This document shows positions 5,165-7,357 of a stretch of DNA of 7,357 nt, in pieces. The stretch spans positions 1 through 7,357 of the forward strand of contig CAZISM010000203.1 of the NCBI GenBank assembly GCA_964541895.1, read 5' to 3'. The first letter of the stretch is position 1. Each line of letters begins with the position of its first letter. The notes beneath the pieces were generated by a model that did not search any database, was not told the origin of the DNA, and was given only the letters and a program-made list of their open reading frames with translations. The DNA is from CAZISM01 sp964541895. GTDB lineage: Bacteria > Zhuqueibacterota > Zhuqueibacteria > Residuimicrobiales > Residuimicrobiaceae. The position numbers and the translations under genes are program-made.

Positions 5165-6934
5165 ATGAACACTGAACACTGGACTCCGGATTGGGCGCGT
5201 ACCGTGGTGTGGTACCAGATCTTTCCGGAACGATTCCATAACGGCGATGTCAGCAACGACCCGACCCTGGCGGATCTGAGCGGTGCCTGGCCGCATGATT
5301 TGAACGAGCCCTGGCAGGTTCATCCATGGACCTCGGATTGGTACGAAAAGCAGCCTTATGAGCAGGCCCATGCCGGCAAAGATATCTGGTTTCATCTGCA
5401 GCGGCGTCGCTACGGAGGCGATATTCAGGGCATCATCGACAAACTGGATTATCTGCAGGATCTGGGCATCACCGCGCTCTATCTGAATCCGGTTTTTGCC
5501 GCACCGTCCAGCCATAAATATGACGGCGCTACCTACCATCATATCGACCCCAATCTGGGGCCTGATCCGGCCGGCGACCGCGCCATGATCGCACGGGAAA
5601 ATCCGTCAGACTCTGCCGCCTGGACCTGGACCGCGGCCGATCGTCTGATGCTGGAGTTGATCAAAGAGGTTCACCGCCGCCGCATGTATATCATTTTTGA
5701 CGGCGTCTTTAATCACGTCGGCCTCAACTTTTGGGCCTTTCGCGATGTGGTGGAGAAGCAAAAACGATCGCCGTATAAAGACTGGTTCAAAATCACCTCC
5801 TGGGATGAGCCGGCAAAAAGCAAGCGGTTCAAATACCAGGGCTGGTTCGGCGTACGCGAGCTGCCGGAATGGCAGCAGGACAAGAACGGCATAGTCGACG
5901 GCCCCCGCCGATACATCTTTGAGTGCACGCGACGCTGGCTGGATCCCCTTGGCAACGGCGATGTCAGCGCCGGCATCGACGGCTGGCGGCTGGACGTGGC
6001 CTTTTGCGTGGCGCATCCGTTCTGGAAAGCGTGGCGCAATCTGGTTAAAACCATCAATCCGCAGGCCTATCTGACCGCCGAGGTCATCGATCCCATACCG
6101 GTGTTGCGCCCTTATCTGCAGGGCGACGAGTTCGACGCGGTCATGAACTATAATTTTGCCTTTGCCTGCGCCGAATATTTTATCAACAGGAAACGAAGGA
6201 TCAGCACCGCCGAGTTCGATCGCGCGTTGCGCACCTTGCGCGAGGCCTTTCCGGCCGCTGTGGCGCCGGTGATGCAGAATCTGTACGACAGTCACGACTC
6301 GCCGCGACTGGCAACGCTCATTGCCAATCCCGACCAGGTGCCCTATCGGCAATGGAGCCGCTATCACGAATGGTCGCACGCCAGCAACGCCGAATATCAT
6401 TGGCGCCTCCCCACGGCCGAGGAGCGGCAAACCCAAAAGCTCATGGTCCTGTTCCAAATGACCTATGTGGGCGCGCCCATGATCTATTATGGCGATGAAG
6501 CCGGCATGTACGGCGCCAACGATCCGTGCTGCCGCAAGCCCATGCTCTGGCCGGAGCAGACCTATGCGCCGCTGCGTCACGCTCCCGACGGATCGGTGCT
6601 GGCAGAAGCCATCCCGACCGCCTTTGACCACGACCTCTTCAGCCATTATCGACGGCTGATCCGGTTGCGCGCCTCATCGCCGGTCCTGCAGTATGGCGAC
6701 TTTAGCACAGTGGCGGTGGATGATCAAAAACAGCTCTATGTTTTTCGCCGCTCTCTGGCCGATGAAGAGGTGCTGGTGGCGATCAACAGCAGCGATGCAC
6801 CACAGACCTGGGCCTGTGACGGTTCTGAAAAAACAGTGGATTTGCTGGATGACACGTACACACCCGGCGCTCTGGATGGCAAAACGGTTGTCACCATCCC
6901 GCCGCGATGGGCGCGCCTGTTAAAAAAAATATAA
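5165..6934 (+). CDS. GH13 alpha-glucan hydrolase, cyclomaltodextrinase/neopullulanase-like
   Basis: An intracellular alpha-amylase-family enzyme (589 aa from this start) expected to cleave alpha-1,4 (perhaps alpha-1,6) bonds of maltodextrins, cyclodextrins or pullulan fragments. The four GH13 regions are complete: 'DGVFNH' (179-184), 'GWRLDVA' (273-279) with nucleophile Asp277, 'TAEVID' (304-309) with acid/base Glu306, and 'DSHDSPR' (375-381) with Asp378. 'GDEAGMYGANDPCCRKPMLW' (443-462) is typical of the GH13_20-like group, and the last ~85 residues look like the beta-sandwich domain C. It starts straight with the barrel ('VVWYQIFPERFHNGD', 14-28), so the N-terminal CBM34 domain common in neopullulanases is absent; no signal peptide is seen. 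An extra loop lies at about 132-158. Start: ATG at 5165 fits the family N-terminus. A TTG at 5144 overlapping the xylB stop would add seven residues; neither has a strong ribosome binding site, so coupling to xylB is likely. Confidence 0.92.
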   Translation: MNTEHWTPDWARTVVWYQIFPERFHNGDVSNDPTLADLSGAWPHDLNEPWQVHPWTSDWYEKQPYEQAHAGKDIWFHLQRRRYGGDIQGIIDKLDYLQDLGITALYLNPVFAAPSSHKYDGATYHHIDPNLGPDPAGDRAMIARENPSDSAAWTWTAADRLMLELIKEVHRRRMYIIFDGVFNHVGLNFWAFRDVVEKQKRSPYKDWFKITSWDEPAKSKRFKYQGWFGVRELPEWQQDKNGIVDGPRRYIFECTRRWLDPLGNGDVSAGIDGWRLDVAFCVAHPFWKAWRNLVKTINPQAYLTAEVIDPIPVLRPYLQGDEFDAVMNYNFAFACAEYFINRKRRISTAEFDRALRTLREAFPAAVAPVMQNLYDSHDSPRLATLIANPDQVPYRQWSRYHEWSHASNAEYHWRLPTAEERQTQKLMVLFQMTYVGAPMIYYGDEAGMYGANDPCCRKPMLWPEQTYAPLRHAPDGSVLAEAIPTAFDHDLFSHYRRLIRLRASSPVLQYGDFSTVAVDDQKQLYVFRRSLADEEVLVAINSSDAPQTWACDGSEKTVDLLDDTYTPGALDGKTVVTIPPRWARLLKKI

Positions 6935-6950
6935 CCGGGGAATGGGCCTT

Positions 6951-7295
6951 ATGGCGAAAACCGGCGGTTATCAACTCATTTACCATGTAGTCAAAAAAAT
7001 CCCCAAAGGCAGAGTGGCGACCTATGGCCAGATCGCGCTCCTGGCCGGTCTCGCCGGGCAGGCACGCCGGGTGGGCTATGCACTCTTTAACCTGGCTGAT
7101 GGCAACGCCGTACCCTGGCACCGCGTCATAAACGCCAAAGGACAAATCAGCCGCCTGCCTGATCCGGAATGGATGGAAATACAGAGAACGCTTTTGCAAG
7201 CGGAGGGAGTGGTGTTTGACCACCGGGACCGGATCGACCTGAATCGGTTCCAGTGGCGGCCGGGGCTGAGACGGAAGGCAAAGCAAAACAACTAG
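6951..7295 (+). CDS. Alkyltransferase-like protein (ATL), MGMT family without the reactive Cys
   Basis: A 114-aa protein with the DNA-binding fold of O6-alkylguanine-DNA alkyltransferase. The active-site motif, PCHRV in true MGMT/Ogt, reads 'PWHRVI' (55-60) with Trp56 in the Cys position, the defining feature of ATL proteins such as E. coli YbaZ and yeast Atl1. The DNA-contacting features are kept: Tyr25 in 'VATYGQIA', the helix 'ARRVGYAL' (38-45) with Arg39 as the likely finger residue that flips out the base, and the Asn-containing 'FNLADG' before the site. Known ATLs bind O6-alkylguanine and hand the lesion to nucleotide excision repair rather than removing the alkyl group. Length is normal for a stand-alone ATL. 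Start: the ATG at 6951 has GGGGA nine bases upstream; the in-frame ATG at 6942 touches that sequence and is less likely. It follows the GH13 stop by only 16 bases, so it is probably co-transcribed although functionally unrelated. Confidence 0.93.
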   Translation: MAKTGGYQLIYHVVKKIPKGRVATYGQIALLAGLAGQARRVGYALFNLADGNAVPWHRVINAKGQISRLPDPEWMEIQRTLLQAEGVVFDHRDRIDLNRFQWRPGLRRKAKQNN

Positions 7296-7334
7296 CAACC
7301 ACAGTCATGCATCGCACGTCGCACGGAGTCAGCC

Positions 7335-7357
7335 ATGCGTTGGATAACAGGGCACAC
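7335..7357 (+). CDS. Start of a further gene, cut by the window end
   Basis: ATG at 7335 preceded by ACGGAG (7323-7328) with a 6-base gap opens a frame that continues to the end of the window ('MRWITGH'). It lies 39 bases after the ATL stop with no terminator between, so it may belong to the same operon. Only seven complete codons are visible and no product can be proposed. Confidence 0.4.

Noticed and set aside
5606..6646. 346-codon open frame on the minus strand opposite the GH13 gene
   Set aside because: Complete GH13 motifs on the plus strand explain this DNA; the antisense product is low-complexity Gly/Ala/Arg-rich and resembles no family.
6942..6950. Upstream ATG for the ATL gene, adding three residues
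   Set aside because: The GGGGA sequence directly abuts it with no spacing, whereas it is nine bases from the ATG at 6951, and the extra residues are not part of the ATL fold.
1..7357. Mobile elements, CRISPR arrays, tRNA/rRNA genes, defence or biosynthetic clusters
   Set aside because: No transposase, integrase, terminal repeats, regularly spaced repeats, tRNA-like folds or system-type gene sets could be found on either strand.

Overview
The window is bacterial chromosomal DNA of moderate GC content from a draft assembly: it carries a run of exactly 100 Ns at 4643-4742. Genes are tightly packed, have AGGAG/GAGG-type ribosome binding sites, and use at least one GTG start. All recognisable genes are housekeeping or metabolic, with no insertion sequence, phage gene, CRISPR array, tRNA or rRNA. 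The phylum cannot be fixed from this sequence; the gene types fit a saccharolytic, probably fermentative, possibly uncultivated lineage.

Left part, minus strand (1-3154): acetate kinase ackA (3154-1964) ends in a strong hairpin terminator (1934-1959). Downstream lies a two-gene unit: an MFS exporter of the MFS_3/EntS-like type with a GTG start, and a RimJ/RimL-type GNAT acetyltransferase that begins at or just after the exporter's stop codon. Exporter plus small-molecule or protein acetyltransferase suggests a resistance or detoxification pair, but no substrate can be read from the sequence.

Centre (3155-3797): divergent intergenic DNA surrounds a 58-codon gene (3403-3579) for a small, lysine-rich helix-turn-helix protein. 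It has its own promoter candidate, a leader that can fold into a closed stem just before the ribosome binding site, and an 11-bp hairpin after its stop. This is the least explained part of the window. Another short dyad (3661-3678) lies upstream of the xylB operon and could be an operator.

Right part, plus strand (3798-7357): an apparent operon of xylulokinase xylB (interrupted by the gap), a cytoplasmic GH13 alpha-glucan hydrolase of the cyclomaltodextrinase/neopullulanase kind, an alkyltransferase-like DNA repair protein (ATL; MGMT fold with Trp replacing the reactive Cys), and the first few codons of a further gene cut by the window end. The sugar genes supply xylulose-5-phosphate and cleaved maltodextrins to central metabolism, and AckA makes ATP and acetate from acetyl phosphate. 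A direct phosphoketolase link between XylB and AckA is possible, but no phosphoketolase gene is present here.

I see no clearly new multi-gene system. The best leads are the small HTH gene with its structured leader, the eukaryote-like features of the xylulokinase, and the extended loop of the GH13 enzyme.
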